This document shows positions 23,189 to 34,473 of a stretch of 64,000 nt of DNA, one piece after another. A model generated the notes under the pieces. It was not told the DNA's origin. It made no database searches and saw nothing but the letters and a program-made list of their open reading frames with translations. A program made the translations under genes and the position numbers. The number at the start of each line of letters is the position of its first letter. Position 1 is the first letter of the stretch. The DNA lies in NCBI GenBank assembly GCA_028023455.1, contig JAQFVV010012982.1, positions 186,001 through 250,000 of the forward strand, read 5' to 3'. This DNA is from Epiperipatus broadwayi. Taxonomy: Eukaryota > Onychophora > Udeonychophora > Euonychophora > Peripatidae.

Positions 23189-24299
23189 GCAATAATCAAT
23201 GAATTTTAGTAGCACAGTGTCAGATTGTAATTCTATTTAGAAGGCAATAAACCTCCCTCACTAGCACCATACATAATATTAAATCAGCGATGTTAAATGT
23301 GAGGACATTCTCATTCCAGCCACAAAATAAAGATCTTCAAAATAGAATTTAAAATTCTTGAATTAAATGCACACAAAAAAAACCTTTAAAATCTTTGTAA
23401 AATGATGTCTAAAGTCAGTACTAGAGTTAGAAAAAAATTCTGGTGACATATCTTAAACATAATAGTCACTTGGTTAGTTAATTGAGAATTTATGTAATTT
23501 TCAAGTATGGAAATTGACAGGTTCAGCTTCAATCTAGGAACATTCAATTTCAATTCTATTATTCTACTTATTACACAAATTGCCCAGAGAAAATCCTAAA
23601 AGAAATCATCATATTGATATAAAGTATGAACTACATCTGGTTTAACGTTAAATCAATGATTTTAGAATTAGGAATAACTTAATATAGTAGTTTAAAAATG
23701 AATATAAAGCAGAACCAATCATTAGATTTTGAACATTTTTTATTATTTATGAAAATAGAGATGTTTTACATATAAAATAAAGATGTAAATCCACATAAAA
23801 AACCAGCAGATTCAGGTATTAAAACTGTGTATTAATGATGATATGTCTTGACATAAAAATTAAAAAGTGTAATATACTAAAAATAATCACATGGTTAGTT
23901 GATTAAAGCGATCATATTATTCGAACAGTGAAATTATAAGTTGAGCACAAAATCCAATGTTTTATTCTTTTTCCTGACACAACACTTTATCTCTTGGATC
24001 TGCAACTATGCCAGTTTATTATGCCATGTAGGAAAACATTCTTTATTTTGTCAACAATTGTATTTGATGATGAAAGTAATAAGAACAGTAACAGATGTAA
24101 ATAGTTATATTTATTCATTCTAATTTTATTAGTTGTCATAAATGAGATGCATCTAGGAGACAAAGCATTTTTATAATCACAACAACTGTCATATAACTAA
24201 AAAATATGATGTTGATTCTTAACTAATTTAAAAATTAGTTTAATTTTCCTTTGTAAGTATTTAGTATATATTTGCAAATATATTAAGTAGAAAAGACAA
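23189..24299. other. AT-rich DNA, no recognised feature
   Basis: No gene or repeat recognised. Confidence 0.5.
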
Positions 24300-24462
24300 C
24301 ATAATAGAAAGAGACCACATGAGATAGGTGAATGAAATAAGAAAGTTTTTGTTGGTGTAATGTAGAGAAGAGAGGCTAGATGTTATGGAAAGTGGATTAA
24401 AGTAGATCATCCTGCAGTAGATCAATAATAATTAAAAATGACGATGATAATGATACAAAGTA
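24300..24462 (+). mobile_element. RTE-like LINE, 5'-truncated 3' end
   Basis: gaaagagaccacatgagat, then gaatgaaataagaaagt, agagaagagaggctaga and catcctgcagtagatc match, in order, the 3' end of the LINE at 49625-50425 (50276-50402). It is therefore a second, severely 5'-truncated copy of the same family, as LINE insertion commonly yields. It ends near a degenerate gacgatgataatgat run, the counterpart of the tgatgatgatga tail at 50409. Confidence 0.75.
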
Positions 24463-25634
24463 GTTAAAAGAGCATCTGAAAATGTGATAATAGTTTGTAA
24501 CAATATAAATTTTTATAGATACTAATTATACAATTATTAAATCTTGCTAAATTACATACAAATTATATGTTCATCAACTATCACACAACCTTCTATAATA
24601 TGCTTTTTTTTCCTATATTAAGAAAATTATTGTAGATTATGAAAAAAATGCCACAAAAAGAAATATTCTTAACTTTTTACAAAGAATAAATAATTTATTT
24701 AATTTTAAGTTGATATCAAACAATGAGGCTTCACATTTTTTTAAAGTTTGGATTAAAGGCAATAAATAAACTTAATAAAAGGTTTATTTAAATATAATCT
24801 AAAAATATATTGCGCTCATTAATGAAGCAGTAGTAAAGTATGTTTTCATGATGAAGTGTCTCTTGGAGTTGTAATTAATTAAGAATAAGTAATAAGATGG
24901 TGAATATTAATATCATCCTACTCTAGCACCATATACTGTCAGCTTGATTAATCAAAGAACACTAGCTGATATAGTGCTATAAAATCTTCATATCCAGACT
25001 AATTACTGACTTGCCTTTATCAATGAAAGTTAAGATTAGAAATCAGAATTACTACATTTATACATCTAACAGACACTTCTGCTTCTTTATAATGCTTAAG
25101 CTAATAATTTGAAATTTTTAAAAAACACCTAAGATTTGAACATTGACCAACTCATTTGCATAGCTATATAAATCTGATGCCAGATCAATTTTTATATATT
25201 TCAGAGATGTCAATTTTATGACAAGTAATTTTACCAAAGAGGTTAACACTATCAATATAAGATGACTTTCTTTTATATGTAATTATATGCTTCCAAGTGC
25301 AATTATATTCACACTATTCTAGAACTATCCATTGCAAGACTGAGATATCAATGAGTGATGGATGATATAATGCTAAAAATCACCTAACCAGTTTTGGGCT
25401 TTTGCCTTCACCAATCTGAATATGATCATCTGAACTCCATAGATTATTCAAGCATAAAGCAGATGATTGTAGATTATAGTGAAGATAACTGCTTCAGAAA
25501 CATATGAATTAATATAGAACAAAGTCATACGATAATATTATTGGTATTAACCTTCATAGATAAGGGATAGAAGGGCCTACAGTTGTCATAAAACAGAAAT
25601 GCTAAGGATGTATACAAACATATATATATAATTA
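24463..25634. other. AT-rich DNA, no recognised feature
   Basis: No gene recognised. Confidence 0.5.
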
Positions 25635-25725
25635 TTAAAATCAGTCAACACTTAGATAATTCCAATATTAGTAACAATCAATAATCTTAATCTGTTGTCA
25701 AGGCAACCTCCTTTTAACAATACAT
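25635..25725 (+). repeat. Dispersed repeat copy 1 (ctgttgtc-ggcaacctcc family)
   Basis: Shares aattattaaa, taacaatcaa, the core aatctgttgtcaaggcaacc and tcctttt/caacaat words with 51941-52020 in the same orientation. The core GTTGTC..GGCAAC is an imperfect palindrome. The family is unnamed here; ends and target duplications are not clear. Confidence 0.5.
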
Positions 25726-27929
25726 ATAAATGTATGTCAGAATTTATGTCAGATCTATATTACCATTCTAATAAGCTATTCTGGATTCAAATCCCTATTT
25801 TTTTAATTTCTCAGTATTAGCTTGAATTATATAAAGGAGTAAAGTAGCTTTTGAATGCACAAATACTTTAAACTAGGTTTGAATCAAAGTCTTTATCTCA
25901 AAAGTAATGGTCAAAAACTGGACTGGAGTTGGAAATCTTATAGCATTATACCATTTTGTGTGTTTAGAGCATTCAATCTTACCATAAATGGCTTTAGAGT
26001 ATGAAAGATATTGCAAGATAAAATAATACAGAAGTATATTATTCAGAATTCTTTCTTTTTCAAAAACAAAATGTACCAACATGAATAAAAGTGGTAAAAA
26101 TTTTAAAACTTGAATGTACTTTTTTTATTTGAAACTATATACAAAATGGCAATCATGGGATTTCAAAAGCTGTGTCCAAACATAATATATTAATAATAAA
26201 GCTTTAGTTGTACTATAATAGATATATCCCTACATGTCATTTTGATCTGAGAAAGATTACTACATGTTACAAAATTTGTTCCAACAATTTGCTACTAAAT
26301 ATTAAAAGAGCTTGTTCATATATATTTTGCTTTCAAAATGTTGAGTATTTGATTACAGCTACTTGTCAACCCAATAATACAATGATGGTTTTAAAATATG
26401 CTACAAAATAAAAATAAAACAATCCATCTAACAGAGCACCAGCTTAAGCAATCTAATAAAATAAATAAGAGTGAAAACACAAAAACAGAGATAAATGATT
26501 TTTTGAAATCAATATATAAAATTTCCAATATTTTTTTTATATTAAACTTTTAAAAATGATGTTAAAGATAATTTGAATATTCTTAGCTGTATTTTTATAC
26601 AGACAAAAACACTAAGGAAATGTTCCTTTTCTGACCATTTTCATAAAATATGTGGCTAATTTGTAAAATCTTTTCCTATATTTAGGAGATAAGATTTTAT
26701 ATAACATTGCAAGAGTAGATATAAATAGATGATTTAATAGTTTATATTAAAAAAAATAAACTTTTACTGCTTTAGAAGATCACAGTTTGCATTAGAATTT
26801 AAAATTTACTGCTCATAGCATTAAATAAAGCTATTAACCTTTCAGATAATATGCACACTTGTAGAAAGTCAGGAATGAGAAGGTTTTAAATTCAAGTCTG
26901 AAATCCACTTTTTATGATCCTTCAATTTCTACTGATCAATAGGAACAATAAATAACAAGGTGTGAAACTTTAGTCATACTAATGAGTGATAAATGAAAGG
27001 GGCAAAATCATTCTTCATAATTTAAAAAAAATACATTCATATATATATATATGTAAAATGAATAAATTAATATAACTCAGGCATTTTATTATTTTTTTGT
27101 AAAGCAATTTATTATTTTATGAAGTAAGGAAACACATCTCAGCATCATTCAAATCTTTTTATTTAAAACGCATTTTAAATTAAATAACAATACAGGTTAT
27201 AAAATAATATTGGCTAGCAGAGTTATTTAGTTAATCTTCACCTGTTTGGAAAGTGAATTTATTATTATAATAAATTTAAAAGTATAAGCAATATTAATAA
27301 TAAGAACATATAATTAGTAAAGTGAAATAAAAATGTTGTAACATTGGTGATCTGTGTAAGTGATTTGAATAATGGATATAATCATCTTACATCAGTGTTA
27401 AAGAAAAGTAAAACAAAGAAGATAAAGATAAAGACAGATTGTGCTGTAATAGAACTTGAGATAGTAATAGCTGTGGTGAAGTCTGGCAGCAGTGCAAAGA
27501 ATTGAGGAAATTTTATGAATTCTTGAAAGCTATGTGAGAAGAGATAGCTCGTGTAATTTAATTTATGACTCTAGAGAATAGACAATAAATCTTTATTCAA
27601 TAATTATAATTCATTTAAGTATAATATTTAAGACAGTAAAGAGTAAAGGTTTTGAAACAACAAAGTAACTAATATATTATATTGAGAGTATTGAACAAGC
27701 ATATTTATAATAAGTTGGGATTACTGGCTAAAGCTTATTTTAAGTTTTGGGGTTCAGAGGTACTCCAGATGCAATTATACTGATAATAGATATATAAAAA
27801 GAAAAATGAAAGTCTATATTTGTTTCACTAACTTTAAAAGAAAGTCTATAACAGTAAATTTGTTTGTTTAAAAACTGGATTATTAGTTGCTTATTATTTA
27901 AGTAGATGAATGCTATTTTAGGCGGTTAA
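25726..27929. other. AT-rich DNA, no recognised feature
   Basis: No gene supported. Short frames exist but carry no recognisable domain. Confidence 0.45.
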
Positions 27930-28090
27930 ACATAGTGTAAAAATGTTAATATCAACCTTGCTGATTTCATGGTGATGAGGTTAACAAAATGATATGTAGG
28001 ATTAATAAAATTTGTGAAAAGTTTAGTAAGAAAATAAATACATCTAAGTCCAAAATGATTATTGTGAATGAAGTGATAAAAACCAACCAG
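27930..28090 (+). pseudogene. LINE RT scrap (tentative)
   Basis: One plus-strand frame around 27989-28083 reads MICRINKICEKFSKKI followed by NTSKSKMIIVNEV. It resembles the LINE RT block after the F/YADD box: I...C..[FY]G.KIN..KSKVM.V. The piece just upstream (NLADFMV) could be the remnant of that box. It runs directly into the 3' end of an oppositely oriented LINE at 28140. Too short to assign to a family. Confidence 0.35.
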
Positions 28091-28139
28091 TCAATAATAT
28101 TCTGTCCAATAGATAGGTTCAGAGAGTAGTCAAAACATC

Positions 28140-29275
28140 AATTCATCTATTCTTCCATTTCATTCTCTTCCTTGCCCATTTCTTCAATTCCACATAAGTC
28201 TTCCCATCTCTTATATCATCCAATAATGTTAATCTCTTCCATCCTTTCTTTTTATTTCCACTCACCAGTCTCTCCAAAACATCTTTCATTAAACTATAAT
28301 CTCTTCTCAATGTATGTCCAACCCAGTTTCTCTTTCTCTCTCTGATATTCTCAATCAATCTTCTTTCCTTATTTACTCTTTTCAAAACTTCATTTATTTT
28401 ACTCATCCAATTGATTTTTTTTCATTCTTCTTCATGTCCACATCTCAAAGGCTTCCAATCATTTCTTAATTCTATTACTCAATGTCCATGTCTCACAACC
28501 ATACATTAATACACTCCACATATAACATTTAATTAATATCTTTCTTAATTCTCTTTCCAAAGGTTCATAAAATATCTTCTTTCTCTTCACAAATGTCTCC
28601 TTTGCTGATGCTATTCTTCTTTTAACTTCATCTTCACTCCTTCCATGCTCACTCATCCAACTATCCAAATATCTAAATCCCTTTATCTGTTGAACCATGT
28701 CATCATGAATTCCAATTTGCAGTCTTTTTGCATCTCTCCTTATCCATAAACACTTAGTCTTTTCAATATTAATCTTCATTCCATATGCCATATATCCTTC
28801 TTCCAATTTATTCAACATATTCTGAAGACCCATTTCCTCCTCAGCAATAAGAGCCATGTCATCTGCAAATCATATACACTTTATTATTCTCCCTCCAACA
28901 TTTACTCCTCCACATTCCAAATAATTATTTAGCATGTCTTCTAAATAAATATTAACCAGAACAGGTGGCATACTATGCCCTTGCCTAACTCCACTTTCTA
29001 TATTCACTTCATCAGTCATATTACTCCCAAATCTAACTCTTATCCTTTGACCATTATACATAGTCCAAATCAATCATCTTTCTGTCCAAAACAGTCCTTT
29101 ATCTCTTATAATGGGCATCAGTTTATTCCAGACTACTCTATCAAATGCCTTTTCTAAATCCACAAAACATATACAAATTTCTTTATCTTTTTTAATATAT
29201 CTTTTGGCAATTGTCATAGCATCTCTTGTGCTTTTCCCTTTCCGAAAACCAATAGTTGAGAAAAAAGAAGGAAAC
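28140..29275 (-). pseudogene. Non-LTR retrotransposon RT to C-terminus, lightly broken
   Basis: Minus-strand frames from about 29270 down read GFRKGKSTRDAMTIAKRYI, ICICFVDLEKAFDRVVWNKL, GVRQGHSMPPVLVNIYLED, FADDMALIAEEE, MKINIEKTKCLWI, FRYLDSWMSEHGRSEDEVK and MYGCETWTLSNR, then NWVGHTLRRDYSL. These are RT motifs of the LINE class found widely in invertebrates (FVDLEKAFD, GVRQG, FADD, the G.KIN..KTK block, YG.E.W and W.GH..R). Both catalytic Asp residues of FADD are present. A stop lies just before FADD (28873-28875) and frames change near 29073 and 28450. The 5' endonuclease part is missing. Exact clade not assigned. Confidence 0.85.
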
Positions 29276-30299
29276 TAGTCAAGTAATTGTAAATGTTTGT
29301 ATAGCTATTTAATAATGAAAAAATAGTGATAGAAATATAGAGTGAAACGTGTAGCATCTAGACATGTATGTAATAAGACAGGAAGGTCATTTTGAAGCTC
29401 ATTATAAGTTATATTTTTTTAAAAGAGATTGTTAAATGATTTGTTAGTAGCATTACATAAAAAAGACATTTGGATAATTAAAAAGAAAAGTCGAGGGCTT
29501 TGAGTTATCTTAAAAAAATCATTATAACCTAGTCATTTACATATATAAATAGCATTATTTTTTAACTTTAGCAGTCATTTTAAAACTTATTTTATAACAC
29601 TCATTACAGTTCTCCATGTAATAAAAGAGTGATTATTAAATACTGATTTTAAATAGACATAACAACTTCAAATGTATTTTAGAACACTACATTCATCTCT
29701 AGAGAAAGCTCCTCAATGCATTGTATAAAAAGTAAAACTATAATAACTTTATTGTTTGGAGATCTAAATCTGAAATCTATCAGTACATACTGTAACATTA
29801 TTTGAACAGTAAATCTTTATGGATTTTGCAATAAGAACAATATTTGGTCTATGACAATATTTGTACCAAGTTTGTAATAATAATTTTCATTCAATTGAAT
29901 CGAAAGTTTAAAGTTTAATTCTTCCAATACATTAATTATTCAAATCGCCGTTGCTTATATCTGAATTTATCTATACACATTTTTTTTTCATGAATATTTG
30001 AGACTGAGATCACAAATTTTTCACAAATGGTACATATGTTATTAACTTTTGTAATTAATTACAATGTTTTATAGATTGATGTTAAATAATTATAAAATAC
30101 TGAATGCTTTTCAAAAGAATGTATTTATTTATTTGATGATTTTTATAGCTTATCAAAAATTTTAAAAACTTAGTAGTATAGGAAATATATTTTTTTAATT
30201 TTTCAGTCTTCAGCCTTTCACTCATCATATGTAATTAAATAGTAAGATCAATCTTAATTATTTATGAAAACGAAATTAAAGCCATATTAGAGACAATTT
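29276..30299. other. AT-rich DNA, no recognised feature
   Basis: Nothing recognised between the LINE and the SINE. Confidence 0.5.
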
Positions 30300-30301
30300 T
30301 T

Positions 30302-30396
30302 TTTTTTTATGTCAAATGCGTTGACCGGGAAGCGAATCCGGGCCAGCTGCTTGGAAGGCAGCTATGCTAACCGCTAGGCCAACAACGCTTGACGCA
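30302..30396 (-). mobile_element. tRNA-Gly(TCC)-like SINE, subfamily A, best tRNA fold
   Basis: Minus strand 30388 to 30317 is a 72-base cloverleaf: acceptor GCGTTGT/TCAACGC (T7-T66 mismatch), anticodon arm GCTGC-CTTCCAA-GCAGC with anticodon TCC, T-arm CCGGA-TTCGCTT-CCCGG, and discriminator A. It closely resembles animal tRNA-Gly(TCC). Reasons to call it a SINE: flanking GTCAA...TTTGACAT and a 3' A run (T run on the plus strand) shared with 10968-11063; T-loop A58 replaced by C; the conserved G53-C61 pair broken; and near-matching flanks AAATTTGTCT and AAATTGTCT that look like a target-site duplication. A working tRNA gene is unlikely. Confidence 0.8.
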
Positions 30397-31029
30397 GACA
30401 AATTTGTTGTATTTCCTTTTTGTTTTACCTACTTTTAAATTCATGCAACTTTTGGATGATTCCATTACTACATGATCAATAACTTTAACATTATTTTCTG
30501 CAGTGCTTTTCTTTGACAAATTTAATCATCGAACCGTGAATAACATCTTATTTATTCCATATAAATAAAAATAGTAAATATTTTAATACAAAATAAAATA
30601 ATATTAAAAAATCATAAAAGCATTTTGATTCTAAGAAACATAAATGTACAATTAAATAACTTATTGCCAATTAACCTTTTCTAAAAAAAAAAATGAAATA
30701 AAATATCCATTATGTACTTTTTTTAAATATCTAAGAATCGTTGAAAGGCAAAATTGAATCTAACAAAAGATATTGCTAATCTTTATATAAGTGCATAATC
30801 CTTTTAATAATGGTTGTGATTCAATACTACGAAATTAATGACTCAATAAAAAATAATTTACAGTAGTTTCTAATAATAATCGATGACTGAGTTCGAATAA
30901 AGATATGATTTCTTGTAATTTCAATGTATTTATAATCTGTAATAAGTTTTACGGAGGTTTATTAAAAAGAAAATTCATTAAGATAATTATATAATCTATG
31001 TTAATTTTACGATCAACACATCAAATGGC
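30397..31029. other. AT-rich DNA, no recognised feature
   Basis: Nothing recognised. Confidence 0.5.
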
Positions 31030-31177
31030 GGTTTGAGCATAATGAATAAAAAGTCAAATGTATACTAGGGGATAATGTGCAGAATTTTTAATTGTTATAG
31101 GTTTACAAATAGATTCAGAAATCTCCACACTTCCACATACTATTTTCAAATCATGTGAATAAATATGCAATAAAAGA

Positions 31178-31345
31178 CAAACGACTGCCAAGATGCATTT
31201 CATGCTGAACCAACACTCATTCATTATCCCGTCACCATCTCTCATAATAACTTTATTATATGTAAAGTATGTATCAATAGTAAATTGTTACATTTTGAAT
31301 TACAAGTATTAAACTTACTCCGCCCACAACTTTGACACTATTCGC
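31178..31345 (-). repeat. Decayed hammerhead-bearing element
   Basis: On the minus strand, a box GTGTCAAAGTTGTGGGCGG (about 31341-31323) is followed about 100 bases later by a hammerhead-like segment: stem II GTGTT-GGTTC-AGCAT, GAAA (31201-31198), minimal stem III and ATC cleavage triplet, then TTGG of stem I. The core CTGATGA has decayed to TGAATGA at three positions, so cleavage should be lost. The same box, spacing and ribozyme words occur at 61437-61600 in the plus orientation, so both are copies of one element. Element ends are not known. Confidence 0.6.
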
Positions 31346-32735
31346 TCCAGATTAATGTAACAATGATTATCACTTATATTTTTTATAAGTTTCTTTATTT
31401 AGCTTTAAAAAAAGTAACTACTTAATATTTATGAGGGGGAAAAGTATTTTAAATTTAATTCAAACTTATATAAAGTTTAACACTGTGGAATTGATAAAAA
31501 AATTTCGAGCAAATAACTTTAATATCAAACCATATTTTTATTCTCTAGGACTCCTGAGCAATATTTTAAATTGTTGCAGACATTTCATTTGATCCTACAC
31601 AAGCATTTCCACAGTGATTAAAGTTTTCAATATTTATTAGAATAAAACAATAGTGATTAGATTAGTTTTAAAAAAATTATTTAATATTCAATTTAATTAT
31701 AAATGATAATAACTCAGACTATATAAAAGCATTTTCGTGAACTTATCTGGCAATCACAGTAAGTAAAGAATCTTAGCATCTTGTTCTAGTTATTTTTTAT
31801 TAATTAAATAAAAGTTTTGAATTAGCATATGATACTGTCCACTTTAAATTATCTTCATAATCTCTATATTTTGCACAATCTAACTCTATATCATGCAGAT
31901 TAGGAACTAGCATGGACTAGCAAAAGTCAAAGTGAACTTGAATTTCTTCCAGTCTAAATTTTTCATATTTATTTCAGAGCCTAGATGTTGAGGATGATAA
32001 AATATTTATATCTTTTGATATGGCATTTCAAAAGACAATTATAATTAAATAATAAAATAAATATCTATTTTAATTTAATTAACTTGGAATATACATTACA
32101 AATGAACCCTTTAAAAACAAAGTCCAGATTAAATGGAATTCAGTGCAGGCAGAAATATAATCACTTTATGATGTTGATTTGAAATCAGATTATGTCAAGA
32201 GTAAACAAACATTGATGAGAACAATTGTAACATAAGGACAAAGATTACACATAGCTTAATCAATTGAAGTCTTTGAACATGCATTGCACACTAATATATT
32301 GTCTAAAATTTTCACAATTTAGTACTCAAAGTACCATTATAATAGACTTCGTTTTTAAAAATACAATTATTGAAATCTTAAAATAAAATATAAAAAGTAT
32401 GCTTTTTGAAAATTTTGAGCCCTCTGATGTGAGGTTCGAGACATCTCATCTCTTCTGCCTTTGCAAAAATCTTCAATTATGTTGATATTATTATTGAGCA
32501 TTGGAAAATCTGCTCAAAAATGAATCATCATTATACTTTTATGAGGGTAGTTAAAATTTTTTTTGCCTTGTAAGATGTTATTTATATGATATTTTGTGTT
32601 TACATACTAGATCTGATTTGTATTTTGCTACATTTTAATTCTATAACAATTTTTACTTTTTTTCTTTTACTATATAATTATATGATGTGTTTATTCAAAG
32701 AAGAAGTTAATTTATGTAGATTTTAAATAATAAAT
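31346..32735. other. AT-rich DNA, no recognised feature
   Basis: No gene. A tRNA B-box-like word ggttcgagac at about 32431 has no convincing A-box partner. Confidence 0.45.
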
Positions 32736-32900
32736 AGCTGAGAAATGTTCAACATAGAAGGTCATATTAATAGTGCTTAAACTCAAGCACTAAGAATATG
32801 ACCTTCTGAGTTGAAAGTATTGTTCAATTAAGGTCATATTTATAGGACTTAAACTCATAAGGATTATGAATATGACCTTTTAGATTGAAAGAATTGCTCA
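32736..32900 (+). repeat. Two tandem hairpin units
   Basis: Two units of about 72 bases follow each other. Hairpin 1 (32756-32807): 13-bp outer stem AGAAGGTCATATT/AATATGACCTTCT, a symmetric 3x3 internal loop, 7-bp inner stem AGTGCTT/AAGCACT, and loop AAACTC. Hairpin 2 (32830-32879) keeps the outer 11-bp stem AAGGTCATATT/AATATGACCTT but has a decayed inner stem. Between and after the hairpins the linkers are alike (gaaatgttcaac, gaaagtattgttcaa, gaaagaattgctcaa). This is a duplicated fold-back unit of unknown nature: MITE fragment, satellite piece or small-RNA precursor. Confidence 0.75.
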
Positions 32901-33479
32901 AGTAAATTAATCTTCTTTTTAGAAGCAGATAAATGCTGCTCATAGAGATACATTGTAAATTGTCAATTTTAATGTTGTTATATTAGAATAATTTTTTAAA
33001 AAAAAGAAAACAGACGATTTAGAATTAAAATATGAATGTAAAAGTTCTAAAATTGTATTTAAAATTCTTAAAAGTACAAATTTTGCATATGATACAAATA
33101 ATAGAAAAAGTCTATCTGATTTACTTTAAAAATCAATAAAAATAATTCCTGAGTTTATCTTCAATGGACTTCATATTCAATTTAAAATGAATATCTAGGA
33201 AAGTAAGTAAATATAATGATGTCCCAAAGAACTTTACAAAATTATTTAACACAGATATTAGTAAGAGGAAACAATAAAGATTAAATCAGCAATTATTAAT
33301 AATATATGGAAACTAATTATATTGATACAAAAAATTACTGATATTTATTAGAAAAACTTAAAAGAGTAATGAGGAATCAAAAGTCTGGTGACAGAATCTG
33401 TAATAATAAAAATGAGCATACATATGAAAATAATATTAATAAAATAAAATAGAAATAATTTAAAAAATATAAACTTTAT
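32901..33479. other. AT-rich DNA, no recognised feature
   Basis: Nothing recognised. Confidence 0.5.
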
Positions 33480-34335
33480 TAGCAATCAATGTTTGCACTG
33501 TAAGATCAGAAGAAAAGTGCATAGCTTTAACTGCATTCACAAATGAATGTTTATTTCTAACTCCATTTTTAGGGAATACCTGATGTAACTTTTTTAAGTA
33601 CTTCATGTCAGTATATATATTTGTCTATTATAGAATGCATTGTCATCATATATTATTTCATATTTAATATATTTTAGAAATTTTTTATAAACTTTTTCCA
33701 ATACTAATCTATTACTTAATTTACAAGAGTTCCAGATCAAAGATCCATAATTTAAAATAGGCAAAACCAACGTATGAAACAAATACATATATATTTCTCT
33801 TAAACATTTTACAGTTTCTGAGAATCAAACCCATTATTTTATAACTTTTCCAATAATATATTGAATATTGTTATTAAGTATCCCATTATTAGTGAAAATA
33901 ATACCTAAATCTTTATGACATTCTTTTCTTGAAATACTTTTTGAATTTAGTGTATAATTGAACATACTTGTAGATAATTTTTTAGAAAATGATATAACAC
34001 AACATTTTCAATGTTAATTTCTATATAGTTTCTGACACACCAATCTTGAAATCTTTTGATATCAGACTGTAAAATTTTCTGATCATCAAAATTATGAATA
34101 GTTTAATATAATTTAATATCATCTGCAAAGCAAATAAAATTAGAACCATGCTCTATAGTCAAACAATAAACTGAAAAGAGTATTGGTCCAAGTATACTTC
34201 CTTGAGGTACTCCAGCATTGCTAATATATGTATATGATTTTGTAGACCCAAAAGAAACAAATTTAGATCTATTTGAGACAATAGATACAAACCACTGCAG
34301 AAGTTCACAACTAAAACCAATAATATGCAATTTAC
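33480..34335 (-). pseudogene. Jockey-like non-LTR RT remnant
   Basis: Minus-strand frames read SNAGVPQGSILGPILFSVY then ICFADDIKLY (34330-34103), then further down YLFHTLVLPILNYGSLIWN (33788 on). These are the GVPQGS[IV]LGP.LF, FADD.KL and LV.PIL.YGS..W blocks of Jockey-like LINE RTs. The FADD catalytic pair is intact; intervening sequence has many stops. The 5' side is cut at the ATT microsatellite starting at 34337. The 3' end near 33480 has an AATAAA on the minus strand, compatible with the element's polyadenylation signal. Confidence 0.8.
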
Positions 34336-34336
34336 T

Positions 34337-34337
34337 A

Positions 34338-34436
<99 letters not shown>

Positions 34437-34473
34437 TAATAATAATGATGATGATGATAATAATAATAATAAT
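34337..34473. repeat. Mirrored ATT/AAT microsatellite
   Basis: About 44 bases of (ATT)n switch at 34380/34381 to about 53 bases of (AAT)n, then continue as interrupted AAT/GAT repeats to about 34473. The switch makes a self-complementary tract able to form a long hairpin. It abuts the truncated end of a LINE. Confidence 0.9.

Noticed and set aside
25775-25800. B-box-like word ggattcaaatccc on the minus strand
   Set aside because: Isolated, with no A-box and no tRNA fold.
30317-30388. Functional tRNA-Gly(TCC) gene
   Set aside because: The cloverleaf is good, but A58 is C, the G53-C61 pair is broken, and flanks and A tail match other dispersed copies, so a SINE is the better call.
32425-32445. 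tRNA B-box (ggttcgagac)
   Set aside because: No A-box at a suitable distance and no SINE-like copy elsewhere in the window.
32756-32879. CRISPR-like repeat array
   Set aside because: Only two units, each a hairpin, in a clearly eukaryotic transposon-rich window; linkers are similar rather than unique spacers.
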